DNA of 16,362 nucleotides, taken from assembly GCA_030597945.1 (NCBI GenBank), contig JAUVQW010000011.1, positions 1-16,362 of the forward strand, in the 5' to 3' direction. Below the pieces are notes generated by a model. That model was not told the origin of the DNA and made no database searches. It was given only the letters and a program-made list of their open reading frames with translations. The position numbers and the translations under genes were made by a program. The DNA comes from Actinomycetes bacterium. Lineage in GTDB: Bacteria; Actinomycetota; Aquicultoria; CAJVYJ01. Of this stretch, positions 7,325 through 14,443 are shown piece by piece. Positions within the stretch are counted from its first letter, which is position 1, and each line of letters begins with the position of its first letter.

Positions 7325-8233
7325 TTGAAAGACTTAATAATAATAGGAGCGGGACCGGCAGGGTTTACGGCCGCAATTTATTCGCTTAGAGCACAATTGG
7401 ACGTCTTGATGTTGGAAAAGACCGGACCTGGCGGACAAATCGCTCTTTCGGATGTCATTGAGAACTACCCGGGTTATTCGGAAATCAGCGGAGTAGAACT
7501 GATGCAAAAATTTGAAGAGCAGGCAAAAAAATTCGGTCTGGTAATGGAGAGTGCTGAGGTAACGGCTGTAGAAGATCATGGTGAGAAAAAAATAGTAAAG
7601 ACGACCAGCGGTGATCATGAATGTAAAGCAGTTATTATATGCTCCGGAGCCAAGCCAAGAAAATTGGGAGTCCCGGGTGAGCAGGAATTTACCGGTAGGG
7701 GTGTCTCCTATTGTGCTACCTGCGACGCCTTCTTTTTTAAAGGAAAAGACGTCGCCTCGGTTGGCGGCGGTGATACCGCAGTTAAAGAGTCACTCTTTCT
7801 CTCTAAGATGGTAAATAGAGTCGAGGTCGTGCATCGAAGAGACGCACTGAGAGCGGAAAAGATAATCCAGGAAAAAGCGTTTGCCAGCCCGGCCATTAAT
7901 TTTAATTGGGACTCGGTCGTGACTTCAATAAACGGGGAAAACAGCGTGGAGAGCGTTACCCTAAAAAATGTAAAGGATGACTCGGAAAAAGAACTTCCGG
8001 TTCAAGGAGTCTTTGTTTTCGTCGGCATACTCCCCAACACCGATTTTATAAATATCGTTGAAAAAGATGAAGGCGGATTTATAAAGGCCAACGATAAAAT
8101 GGAAACGTCGGTCCCCGGATTATTTGTAGCCGGTGACGCAAGGGTGACGCCGCTTAGGCAAGTAGCGACAGCTGTAGGTGACGCCGCTATCGCCGCAACG
8201 TCAGCCGAAGCTTATATTGAAAGCTTGGAATAG
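7325..8233 (+). CDS. trxB: Thioredoxin reductase
   Basis: A 302-residue flavoprotein that uses NADPH to reduce thioredoxin-type disulfides in the cytosol. Visible features are the FAD-binding GAGPAGFTAA near residue 8, the redox-active C-A-T-C pair (C130, C133), the NADPH-binding GGGDTAVKE at 147-155 with V-H-R-R-D at 169-173 (basic residues that favour NADPH), and the C-terminal FAD motif GLFVAGDAR. Length is normal for the low-molecular-weight bacterial type. The TTG start is supported by AGGAG six bases upstream. No thioredoxin gene is adjacent. The downstream csoR-family gene begins 28 bp later on the same strand, so the two are probably one operon. Confidence 0.97.
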   Translation: MKDLIIIGAGPAGFTAAIYSLRAQLDVLMLEKTGPGGQIALSDVIENYPGYSEISGVELMQKFEEQAKKFGLVMESAEVTAVEDHGEKKIVKTTSGDHECKAVIICSGAKPRKLGVPGEQEFTGRGVSYCATCDAFFFKGKDVASVGGGDTAVKESLFLSKMVNRVEVVHRRDALRAEKIIQEKAFASPAINFNWDSVVTSINGENSVESVTLKNVKDDSEKELPVQGVFVFVGILPNTDFINIVEKDEGGFIKANDKMETSVPGLFVAGDARVTPLRQVATAVGDAAIAATSAEAYIESLE

Positions 8234-8261
8234 GTAGGCCTCGACTTCCGGAAGATCGATT

Positions 8262-8534
8262 TTGAGCGCATACGATAAAGATAAGAAAAATATTCTCTCA
8301 AGACTTCGACGCATCGAAGGTCAAGTCCGTGGCCTGCAAAAGATGGTCGATGAAGATCAATACTGCATAGATATCTTGACCCAGATATCCTCAGTGATGG
8401 CAGCGACAAAGAAAGTAGGACTAATAATCCTAGATGACCATATTCATGGATGTGTAAGAGATGCAGTTAAGAAAGAAGGGGGAGTTGAATCTATTGATGA
8501 ATTGATAACCGCCCTTGAGAGATTCATGAAATAA
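8262..8534 (+). CDS. CsoR-family metal- or thiol-sensing transcriptional repressor
   Basis: A 90-residue all-helical repressor of the CsoR/RcnR/FrmR/CstR family, starting at a TTG with GGAAG seven bases upstream. The family core RLRRIEGQVRGLQKMV is at residues 14-29. The sensing residues C35, H60 and C64 give the x-C-H-C fingerprint typical of Cu(I)-sensing CsoR. Y34 and E80 correspond to second-shell residues of mycobacterial CsoR. The persulfide sensor CstR lacks the His, and RcnR carries extra His ligands. Copper is therefore the best guess, but no copA or copZ is in view. Its partner trxB suggests that it senses or controls thiol stress. FrmR-like aldehyde sensing is a weaker alternative. 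Confidence 0.9.
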   Translation: MSAYDKDKKNILSRLRRIEGQVRGLQKMVDEDQYCIDILTQISSVMAATKKVGLIILDDHIHGCVRDAVKKEGGVESIDELITALERFMK

Positions 8535-8552
8535 GCGACCTATGCCTGAAAA

Positions 8553-8894
8553 TTATTTAGCCTTTCTTAATTTTTTATATGCCTTTATCTCCAAATAGAT
8601 CACGTAGATAAGAAAAGTCCTAATAAAAATAATCGCAGCCAAAAGAGCGATATCCAGCACCGTCTCCACGGCAAAGATCTTTAATATGCTGCTGCCTATT
8701 CCGAATTCAAGGCCTAAAGCCAAACCTCTTATCAGGTTTAACCTTACATCATCATATTCAGCTTGCTTTAATTTAGAAAAGAATTCCACCATCGCCTTTA
8801 AGGCAACAATGACTATCACTACCGTACCCAATGCACCCAGTGCATTGGAAAAAAAGATTATAGTCGAGACCACATAATTCTCAAGCACTTCCAT
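8553..8894 (-). CDS. DUF1622 family membrane protein (second of a tandem pair)
   Basis: A 113-residue membrane protein of the DUF1622 type, with about three hydrophobic helices. The conserved segment after V-R-L at residues 50-52 contains G-L-A-L-G-L-E-F-x-I-G-S, followed by a last helix with an intramembrane R (IFIRTFL) and a terminal basic tail. It is a paralogue of the gene just upstream: over about 53 aligned residues of the C-terminal half I count roughly 25 identities. Its first 14 bp lie inside the end of the upstream paralogue, so the two should be made together in similar amounts and may form a mixed complex. DUF1622 has no established function. It converges on csoR with an 18-bp gap and no visible terminator. 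Confidence 0.85.
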   Translation of the reverse strand: MEVLENYVVSTIIFFSNALGALGTVVIVIVALKAMVEFFSKLKQAEYDDVRLNLIRGLALGLEFGIGSSILKIFAVETVLDIALLAAIIFIRTFLIYVIYLEIKAYKKLRKAK

Positions 8895-9216
8895 CTTCTA
8901 CAACTCTTTTCCTTAGCTCCTTAGTCTCTCTTTCTATTAAGAAATTTAATATGCCTCTTACCGCGATCAACGCCGCCAAGAACGCCAGGTCCTGAAAAGT
9001 CCCGACGATTACGGTACGGATTATCTCGCTTCCGATCTTAAATTCGATGCCAAGAGACAGGCCCTGCGCCAGTCTTAACCTGATCTTAGGAATATCTGGA
9101 CTTGGCAGTTCTTTTAAATAAGAAAAAAGGGCGATAGCGCTCGTGATAGAGATGACAAGAACTCCGGCGCTTTCGATGACAACGACAATGATCCTGATTA
9201 TTTCTTCAAAAGTCAT
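8881..9216 (-). CDS. DUF1622 family membrane protein (first of a tandem pair)
   Basis: A 111-residue membrane protein, the upstream member of the DUF1622 pair. An N-terminal helix (about residues 8-30) is followed by a proline-containing loop (LPSPDIP), then I-R-L-R-L-A-Q-G-L-S-L-G-I-E-F-K-I-G-S and a C-terminal helix with an embedded Arg (IAVRGIL). The Glu in 'G-[LI]-E-F-x-I-G-S' is shared by both copies, is buried in a hydrophobic context and is the most likely functional residue. The ATG at 9216 has no strong Shine-Dalgarno sequence. The gene lies 72 bp after the STAS gene on the same strand, consistent with one transcription unit. Confidence 0.85.
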   Translation of the reverse strand: MTFEEIIRIIVVVIESAGVLVISITSAIALFSYLKELPSPDIPKIRLRLAQGLSLGIEFKIGSEIIRTVIVGTFQDLAFLAALIAVRGILNFLIERETKELRKRVVEDGSA

Positions 9217-9288
9217 ATATTATTCTTATGGAAGAACGGTTAGGAAGGATATTCCCGCCAAGCAGGTAAGTTAATCGTTTTCGTCGAT

Positions 9289-9684
9289 CTAGCAAGCTTT
9301 ATCGAAGGGAGGATCAAAAACAGAGACGGACAGCTCTTTTACCGCTTGATGGACGTTAGCATAGATCGGTATCTCATTCATGTTAGCTATCTTAAACAAC
9401 CTTTTGATATTAGCGTTGACATTTGACAGAGCCAGACGCTCGTAGCCTAACTTTTTTATTGACTCCTGGAGAATCCTAAGACCGCCGGTACTATCAATAA
9501 ACTTCACTTCTCGTAAATCGATTACTATTGGAGAGTTTCTAATTTCAAAAAGGTACTCAAAAAAAAAGTTTATTTCTTGATACACTGAGAAATCGATGTC
9601 ACCTTGTAAAAAAATGATCCCGACATTATAACGATATATATACCTTACTTCACTCGAATAAAGTTTGATCGCTCTTTCTTCCAT
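9289..9684 (-). CDS. STAS-domain protein, anti-sigma factor antagonist-like
   Basis: A 131-residue single STAS domain of the SpoIIAA/RsbV type. The first strand carries IIFLQGDIDFSVYQEI, the position of the usual 'G-E-L-D' segment. The core strand IVIDLREVKFIDSTGG leads to S65 in D-S-T-G, the position phosphorylated by anti-sigma kinases in this family. Such proteins usually bind and sequester a kinase/anti-sigma factor and so free a sigma factor. No kinase or sigma factor is in the window, so partner and output are unknown. AGGA lies about 11 bases before the ATG. The neighbouring DUF1622 genes raise the option that this domain regulates a membrane complex, as STAS domains do in some transporters. 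Confidence 0.88.
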   Translation of the reverse strand: MEERAIKLYSSEVRYIYRYNVGIIFLQGDIDFSVYQEINFFFEYLFEIRNSPIVIDLREVKFIDSTGGLRILQESIKKLGYERLALSNVNANIKRLFKIANMNEIPIYANVHQAVKELSVSVFDPPFDKAC

Positions 9685-9841
9685 GATTTTTTATTCCTAT
9701 TACCAAATATCTCAAACTAAGCAAGGGGTATTAATAATATCGATCATTTTGAAAAATTTTGTCTATTAGAGATAAGAGTTGGGGTCTTAAAATGGACAAG
9801 CGGCGATTTTTAAATGTGTCGTCAGCAGCATCTGGGCTTTA

Positions 9842-10924
9842 TTAATCGGTCATCAGAACATTATCGCCATGAAAGACGACTGCCTGAGGACGGCTGATGG
9901 TTATCTTAACGCTCTCTCCGGTTTTAAAGACTGCGTGAGAAGGCATCGTACTCAATATCTTCTGTCCGGAGGGTAAAAGAATCGAATAAAGATTCTCCTC
10001 GCCAAGAAATTGCCTGGTATCAATATAATTACTGGAATCGGGATCGACCTTCAAGTGCACATCATGGGGCCTTAGCATGACTTTTAGTTCCGTTCCTTTT
10101 TGAAGAGCAGCCGGCGCCGGCCAGACTCCGAGCTCCGTAACTATACCACCGGATTCAACGCGACCTAAAATAAAATTTGCCTGACCGATAAAATCGGCGA
10201 CAAACCTGGTCTCTGGCCGGTGATAGACTTCTTCTGGCGTTCCTAATTGCTCGATCTTGCCGTTATTAAATACCGCAACCCTATCAGCAAGAGCCAAAGC
10301 TTCCTCCTGGTCATGAGTTACAAAGACAGTGGAAGTTTTTGCTTTTTTAAGTATTTGCCGGATCTCTTCTCTAACTCGTACTCGCAAGTATGCATCAAGG
10401 TTTGAGAAAGGTTCATCTAGGAGGACGACCTTGGGAGCAGGGGCAAGAGCTCTGGCAAGAGCGACCCTCTGCTTCTCACCACCGGAAAGCTCGTGGGGGA
10501 AACGTTCCTTTTTAGTGGAGAGTCCCACTAATTTCAGGTTTTTCTCAATAATCTCGCTTTTTTTAGTCTTATCTAAACCCTTTAGGCCAAAGCCGACATT
10601 TTTTTCAACGTTTAAGTGGGGAAAGAGAGCAAAATCTTGAAAGACCATCCCTACCGGACGTTTCTCCGGGGGCACCCATTCACCGCCGGATACAATTCTA
10701 CCCTCGATCATCACACTGCCTTCTTCCGGCTTAAGGATGCCGGCTATTAAACGAAGCGTAGTGGTCTTGCCGCAGCCACTAGGGCCGGATAGTACCAATA
10801 TCTCTTCTTTTTTTAATTCAAGCGAGAGCTTATCGATGACGACTTTTCTTGCTTCATATCTTTTTGTGACTTCTTTTAACTCTACCGCCAGCTCCGTATT
10901 ATTTATACTTTTTCCGTTATCCAA
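9842..10924 (-). CDS. fbpC: Ferric iron ABC transporter, ATP-binding protein (FbpC-like)
   Basis: A 360-residue ABC ATPase powering iron import at the cytoplasmic face. It has Walker A GPSGCGKT (47-54), the Q-loop Q96, the signature LSGGE (146-150), Walker B ending D170-E171, the D-loop SNLDA, and the switch His H204 in THDQEEALAL. After about residue 245 comes a regulatory TOBE-type domain containing the usual 'M-L-R-P-H-D-V' stretch. The general domain order is shared with other CUT1/MOI importers, so the iron call rests on its operon. It starts with TTG directly after the permease TAA (no gap), with GAGGGAG in the last permease codons as ribosome-binding site. Confidence 0.92.
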   Translation of the reverse strand: MDNGKSINNTELAVELKEVTKRYEARKVVIDKLSLELKKEEILVLSGPSGCGKTTTLRLIAGILKPEEGSVMIEGRIVSGGEWVPPEKRPVGMVFQDFALFPHLNVEKNVGFGLKGLDKTKKSEIIEKNLKLVGLSTKKERFPHELSGGEKQRVALARALAPAPKVVLLDEPFSNLDAYLRVRVREEIRQILKKAKTSTVFVTHDQEEALALADRVAVFNNGKIEQLGTPEEVYHRPETRFVADFIGQANFILGRVESGGIVTELGVWPAPAALQKGTELKVMLRPHDVHLKVDPDSSNYIDTRQFLGEENLYSILLPSGQKILSTMPSHAVFKTGESVKITISRPQAVVFHGDNVLMTD

Positions 10925-12598
10925 TTAGATGTCTCCCTCTAAACCTATCTCTTCAACTGTAATATTCGTTGTTTTTCTGCTTTTTCCACTTGATGCCCTC
11001 ATTAGAAATATTATCGGAATCACCCCGGCAAGTACTATTGTAATCGCCGGAAGTGCCGCCGCTTCCCAAAGCGATTCATTTGTTAATTGCCATACTCTGG
11101 TCGCCAGCGTCTCTTTTCCTAGGGGTCGAAGTAAAAGAGTTGCCGGCTGTTCTTTCATCACATCGATAAAGACTAGGACTGCGCCGGTTAAAAGACCGAC
11201 CTTGAGCAGAGGAAAATGAATAAGTCTGAGTGTTGATAAAGGAGATTTTCCCAAGTTACGTGAGGCCATATCCATATTAGGGGTCACTTTTTCCAAACTT
11301 GCCTCGGTGGGCCGATATGCAACCGCCATAAATCTAACAATGTATGCGTATATAAGAACCGTGACCGATCCTGAGAGAATCGGCGCTTTATTATCAGAAA
11401 AGAAACTATATATCGAATTTAGTATTGTCTGCCCCGAGATGATGGCGGCAATGATCCCGATTCCAACTACCGCTCCCGGTATCGCATATCCCATAGCGCT
11501 GATCTGGATTGCCGAACCGATGGTTTTTCCTTTATTCAATCTTTTTCCATATGCCAACAAAAGAGCAATAAAGATGGTTATTAAAGCAGCGATTACAGCA
11601 AGGCCAAGAGTATTTAAGGTAAATTCCAAATATCTAGCCTGTAGAGCCCCTACTTGTATCTGTCCGAACGCCCATGTACCGAGTTGAGCCAAAGGTAGAC
11701 CAAACGAAACTGCAAGTACCGTTGAACAAAGGGCAGTGATCCCCCATCTTCGCCAATTTGACAAGGTAACGGGTTCGGCTTTGATGCTGCGACCAAGTTC
11801 TTGATAATAACGAGCCCTACCCCTTAATTTTTTCTCTAAAAAAAGAAGTATCAAAGCAATCACTAGAAGTACGCCGGCAAGCTCGAGTGCCGCTTTTTCA
11901 TCAAAAAATCCCACCCATATCCGGTATACGCCCGATGAAAGAGTAGGGAAGCCAAGAGTTGTTACGGCACCGACATCAGCTATGGCTTCCATTACCGCCA
12001 ATGCCACGCCGACTGCGATAGACGGCCTTGCCATTGGCAAGACTACTTTAAAAAACGCTCTGGTGCGGTTAAAACCGAGAGATCTGGCAGCGTCTATCAA
12101 CGTCGCTCCTTGTTCTAGAAAAGCGGCACGCGCCAATAGGTATACATATGGATAGAGAACGAGAGTCATGACGATAAAAACGCCAAATCCTGATCTGATA
12201 TCAGGAAACCAGATACCGCTACCAAACCATCCTCTAAAAGCCGTCTGAACTGGTCCGGTAAAGTTAAAGATCGATAAGGCTATAAACGCCATAACATAAC
12301 CCGGCACTGCAAGCGGTAATATAAGAGCCCAATCAAAGAAGCCTTTACCGGGAAAGTCGTAGACTACCACCAACCAGGCAAGCAACGTACCGAGCACCAT
12401 AGTCCCTAACCCTACTCCGAACATGAGAAAGAAAGTATTCGCAAACATCTCACCAAGCGTCGTCTGCCAGAGATGTACCCAGATATCAAGGGTCGGCGTC
12501 AATATTGCTACGGCAACATAGGCGATTGGCAGAGCCGTAAGCCCTGCCAATGCGATCAAAAAGATCGACCATCCTATTCTTTTTGAGATTATCTCCAT
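10925..12598 (-). CDS. fbpB: Ferric iron ABC transporter, fused permease (FbpB-like)
   Basis: A permease of about 557 residues made of two homologous membrane halves, roughly twelve helices, as in FbpB/SfuB/FutB. Each half has an EAA-type loop that contacts the ATPase: near residues 163-198 (DAARSLGFNRT...LPMARPSI) and near 433-468 (ASRNLGKSP...FPLLKVG). The segment DVMKEQPATLLLRPLG followed by TLATRVW (480-504) is characteristic of ferric iron permeases. The frame could begin one codon earlier with TTG at 12601, but the ATG at 12598 has a better-placed AGAGAT. It sits between the receptor gene (about 50 bp away, with a hairpin in the gap) and the abutting ATPase gene. Confidence 0.94.
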   Translation of the reverse strand: MEIISKRIGWSIFLIALAGLTALPIAYVAVAILTPTLDIWVHLWQTTLGEMFANTFFLMFGVGLGTMVLGTLLAWLVVVYDFPGKGFFDWALILPLAVPGYVMAFIALSIFNFTGPVQTAFRGWFGSGIWFPDIRSGFGVFIVMTLVLYPYVYLLARAAFLEQGATLIDAARSLGFNRTRAFFKVVLPMARPSIAVGVALAVMEAIADVGAVTTLGFPTLSSGVYRIWVGFFDEKAALELAGVLLVIALILLFLEKKLRGRARYYQELGRSIKAEPVTLSNWRRWGITALCSTVLAVSFGLPLAQLGTWAFGQIQVGALQARYLEFTLNTLGLAVIAALITIFIALLLAYGKRLNKGKTIGSAIQISAMGYAIPGAVVGIGIIAAIISGQTILNSIYSFFSDNKAPILSGSVTVLIYAYIVRFMAVAYRPTEASLEKVTPNMDMASRNLGKSPLSTLRLIHFPLLKVGLLTGAVLVFIDVMKEQPATLLLRPLGKETLATRVWQLTNESLWEAAALPAITIVLAGVIPIIFLMRASSGKSRKTTNITVEEIGLEGDI

Positions 12599-12630
12599 CA
12601 AATTATCTCTACTATCTGCATTTAAACTTG

Positions 12631-12647
12631 TCTAAAGCTACTTTAGA
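12631..12647 (-). repeat. Perfect inverted repeat between receptor and permease genes
   Basis: TCTAAAG-CTA-CTTTAGA, seven-base arms with a three-base loop, two bases past the stop of the receptor gene. No T-run follows on the minus strand, so it is unlikely to be a strong terminator. It may act as a 3' stabiliser or partial attenuator that gives more receptor than permease. Confidence 0.5.
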
Positions 12648-12649
12648 TC

Positions 12650-13699
12650 TTATTTATATCCTGCCCGGTCCATTATTTTTACGGCCTCGACTTGGTTACT
12701 GCCAAGTTCAGAGACGTTAAGATCGTCGCGTTTGAAATCGCCCCACTCTTTAAGTAATTCGTGAAGCTCAGCGTCTGGATTCACTGGATATTCGATGTTT
12801 GTCTCCGCAAACATTTTTTGAGCTTTTGCTGAACTTAAAAACTCCAATAGTTTAACGGCATTGTCTTTATTTGGTGAATTTTTTGTAATACCGGCCCCGG
12901 ATACATTTACATGCGCACCCCGGTCATCCTGATTGGGCCAAAAAACAGCAAGTGGCAACTCCGGGTCTTCTTTTAAAAGTCTTCCTAAATAATAGGTATT
13001 AGCTATAGCCACATCCTTTTGGCCGGCTGCCATCGCCTCCAACATCTTTACATCGCTGCCAAAGATCTCAGGATCGTTTGCCATCCAGCCCTTCACTACT
13101 TTTTCAGCCTCTTCCTCACCCAAGCTAGCAATCATCGACGCGACCAATGACTGATTGTAGACTTTCGCCGATGTCCTAAGCGCCAGCCTTTCTTTCCATT
13201 TACTATCTCCCAAAGCCTCGTATGTCGAGAGTTCTTCAGGACTAACTTTTTCAGTGTTGTACATTATCGTTCTTGAGCGAATAGTCAAAGCAAACCAACG
13301 ATTTTCCTGATCACGAAGATTTTCTGGAATATTCTCACTTAAGATCGCCGATTCGATCGGCTGAAACACTTCATTCTCAGCAGCTCGCCATAGATTGCCC
13401 GCATCGACCGTAATCAAAATATCTGCGGGAGAATTCTCACCCTCAGATTTAAGGCGCTGCAAAAGCTCTTCTTCTTTTCCGGTTGTATATTTGACCTTTA
13501 TACCAGTCTCTTTAGTAAAGGCGTCAAAAGCCGGCCTAATAAGCTCTTCTATCCTAGACGAATAGACTACTACCTCTTCTTTTTCCTCACTCACTTTATC
13601 GCCCGAACCAGACCCTCTTTCACAGGCACCGGCAAAAAGGACTAGTATTGCCAAACAGGGAATAATGATCTTTCTTAAAATACTAATAGAAATTGCCAC
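12650..13699 (-). CDS. Ferric iron ABC transporter, substrate-binding lipoprotein (FutA/FbpA-like)
   Basis: A 349-residue extracytoplasmic receptor. A basic N-terminus and hydrophobic helix end in a lipobox-like A-G-A-C with C26 as the lipidated residue, followed by a charged, Ser/Gly-rich linker. The mature part begins with VVVYSSR and has a T-G-I-K-V strand, as in FutA/FbpA. Candidate iron-binding tyrosines are Y46, Y147 (IMYNTEKV) and the Y236-Y237 pair (NTYYLGR); the pair is a hallmark of this family. The His that often follows Y-S-S-R in FutA is Ile50 here. The GTG start has AAGGAG five bases upstream. It is the first gene of the importer operon, under a likely Fur-controlled promoter. 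Confidence 0.93.
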   Translation of the reverse strand: MAISISILRKIIIPCLAILVLFAGACERGSGSGDKVSEEKEEVVVYSSRIEELIRPAFDAFTKETGIKVKYTTGKEEELLQRLKSEGENSPADILITVDAGNLWRAAENEVFQPIESAILSENIPENLRDQENRWFALTIRSRTIMYNTEKVSPEELSTYEALGDSKWKERLALRTSAKVYNQSLVASMIASLGEEEAEKVVKGWMANDPEIFGSDVKMLEAMAAGQKDVAIANTYYLGRLLKEDPELPLAVFWPNQDDRGAHVNVSGAGITKNSPNKDNAVKLLEFLSSAKAQKMFAETNIEYPVNPDAELHELLKEWGDFKRDDLNVSELGSNQVEAVKIMDRAGYK

Positions 13700-13774
13700 T
13701 CATTCTCCTTTCCTTTAGTTGAATCATGTCTGCCTAAAATAAAAAGATAAGTACCCGGGTTATAATCTTTCTTT

Positions 13775-13791
13775 TTGCGATTCAGTTGCAA
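13775..13791. promoter_or_regulatory. Putative Fur/Nur-type operator
   Basis: On the minus strand TTGCAA-CTGAA-TCGCAA, a 17-bp palindrome with one mismatch between its arms. It matches the layout TTGCAA-N5-TTGCAA described for actinobacterial Nur, a Fur-family nickel regulator. It lies about 4-20 bases downstream of the predicted transcription start of the iron receptor gene, a position expected to block transcription when bound, and about 80 bp from the fur-family gene. Confidence 0.55.
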
Positions 13792-13801
13792 CTACATACG
13801 T

Positions 13802-13830
13802 AGAATAAACCGCTCTTTAAGTTTTGTCAA
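13802..13830 (-). promoter_or_regulatory. Promoter of the iron importer operon
   Basis: On the minus strand a perfect TTGACA (13830-13825), a 17-bp spacer, and TATTCT (13807-13802). The start near 13795 gives a leader of about 95 bases before the GTG at 13699. This is the strongest -35 match in the window and points to high expression when derepressed. Confidence 0.65.
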
Positions 13831-13870
13831 TAGAATAAATATTTAGTCCGAATCTTGCTGAGATCTGTAA

Positions 13871-14308
13871 CTAGTCTTTATCGCTACCGGCCTGGCAATC
13901 CTCACAATAACCCACCATTAAAAATTCGGCACCGACAATTTTAAACTTATTTTTTTTCTCAGTTTCTTTAATCACTTTTTTCGTTAAATCGCTCTTAAAT
14001 TCGATTACCTTGCCACAACTAAGGCACCTGAGATGATGATGCTTTGGTGAGGAATAGAACTCATAGTGGTGATGAGTGTCATCAAAATGACGCTCCTCGA
14101 CAATACCTAATTTTGAAAAAAGTTGTAGATTCCTATAGACGGTGGATTTATTTATCAAAGGCTCTCTTTTTCTAGCTTCTATGAATAACTCTTTAGCATC
14201 TACATGACCATCGCTCTCTCTTAGTAAATCGAGAAGCAGCTGCCGCTGCTTTGTCATACGGACCCTGGCTACATTATTGCCAGTAATTTTTTTAGAATCT
14301 TTTCTCAT
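13871..14308 (-). CDS. fur: Fur-family metalloregulator
   Basis: A 145-residue Fur/Zur/PerR/Nur-type repressor. The winged helix includes the recognition region KSTVYRNLQLFSKLGIVEE (about 54-72). The hinge region HFDDTHHHYEF (74-84) and a His cluster at 90-92 supply regulatory metal ligands. Two C-x2-C pairs (C95/C98 and C135/C138) form the structural zinc site. Sequence alone does not separate Fur, Zur, PerR and Nur. 'Fur' is chosen because the next gene downstream is a ferric iron receptor with a matching operator. The ATG at 14308 has AAGGAAG about nine bases upstream. It has its own promoter overlapped by a perfect palindrome, which suggests autoregulation. The importer operon downstream has a separate promoter. 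Confidence 0.9.
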   Translation of the reverse strand: MRKDSKKITGNNVARVRMTKQRQLLLDLLRESDGHVDAKELFIEARKREPLINKSTVYRNLQLFSKLGIVEERHFDDTHHHYEFYSSPKHHHLRCLSCGKVIEFKSDLTKKVIKETEKKNKFKIVGAEFLMVGYCEDCQAGSDKD

Positions 14309-14337
14309 GGTTTTTAACTTCCTTTTTACTATTTAAA

Positions 14338-14366
14338 AGCATACCTTTTTTAAAATCCTTTTTCAA
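14338..14366 (-). promoter_or_regulatory. Putative promoter of the fur-family gene
   Basis: On the minus strand TTGAAA (14366-14361), a 17-bp spacer, and TATGCT (14343-14338). The leader would be about 24-30 bases long and contains the AAGGAAG ribosome-binding site. Confidence 0.5.
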
Positions 14367-14372
14367 AAAGGA
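14356..14372. repeat. Perfect 8-1-8 palindrome over the fur -35 element
   Basis: TCCTTTTT-C-AAAAAGGA with a single central base. The 7-1-7 core has the same geometry as classical Fur/PerR boxes, although the bases differ. It covers the predicted -35 element of the fur-family gene, so it could be an autoregulatory operator. The T/A-rich arms could also arise by chance. Confidence 0.5.
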
Positions 14373-14410
14373 GAGCGTCACTTTTTTTCACAAACTAATT
14401 ATTTCTCTCT

Positions 14411-14438
14411 TTGTCTGATCTTCTTTATTCTGTATAAT
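14411..14438 (+). promoter_or_regulatory. Promoter of the YLDPGTGS protein-methyltransferase operon
   Basis: TTGTCT (14411-14416), a 16-bp spacer, and a perfect TATAAT (14433-14438). Transcription should start near 14445, leaving a leader of about 75 bases that begins with a short palindrome. Confidence 0.6.
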
Positions 14439-14443
14439 TGATT

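Noticed and set aside
9697..9724. Possible minus-strand promoter TTGCTT-16-TAATAG for the STAS gene
   Set aside because: Each element matches the consensus at only about three of six positions; an overlapping alternative would start transcription past the ATG.
9792..9845. A 17-codon plus-strand frame (ATG at 9792) in the gap between the STAS and ATPase genes
   Set aside because: Too short, no ribosome-binding site, and its end overlaps the stop of the opposite ATPase gene. The rest of this 157-bp gap shows no terminator or known RNA.
11307..11687. Plus-strand open frame of 126 codons inside the iron permease gene
   Set aside because: The opposite strand encodes the well-supported second half of the FbpB-like permease; this frame has no motif.
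13700..13774. A metal riboswitch in the leader of the iron receptor gene
   Set aside because: The leader has only a weak A/T stem (AAAGAT...ATCTTT) around ACCCGGGT and no recognisable riboswitch core.
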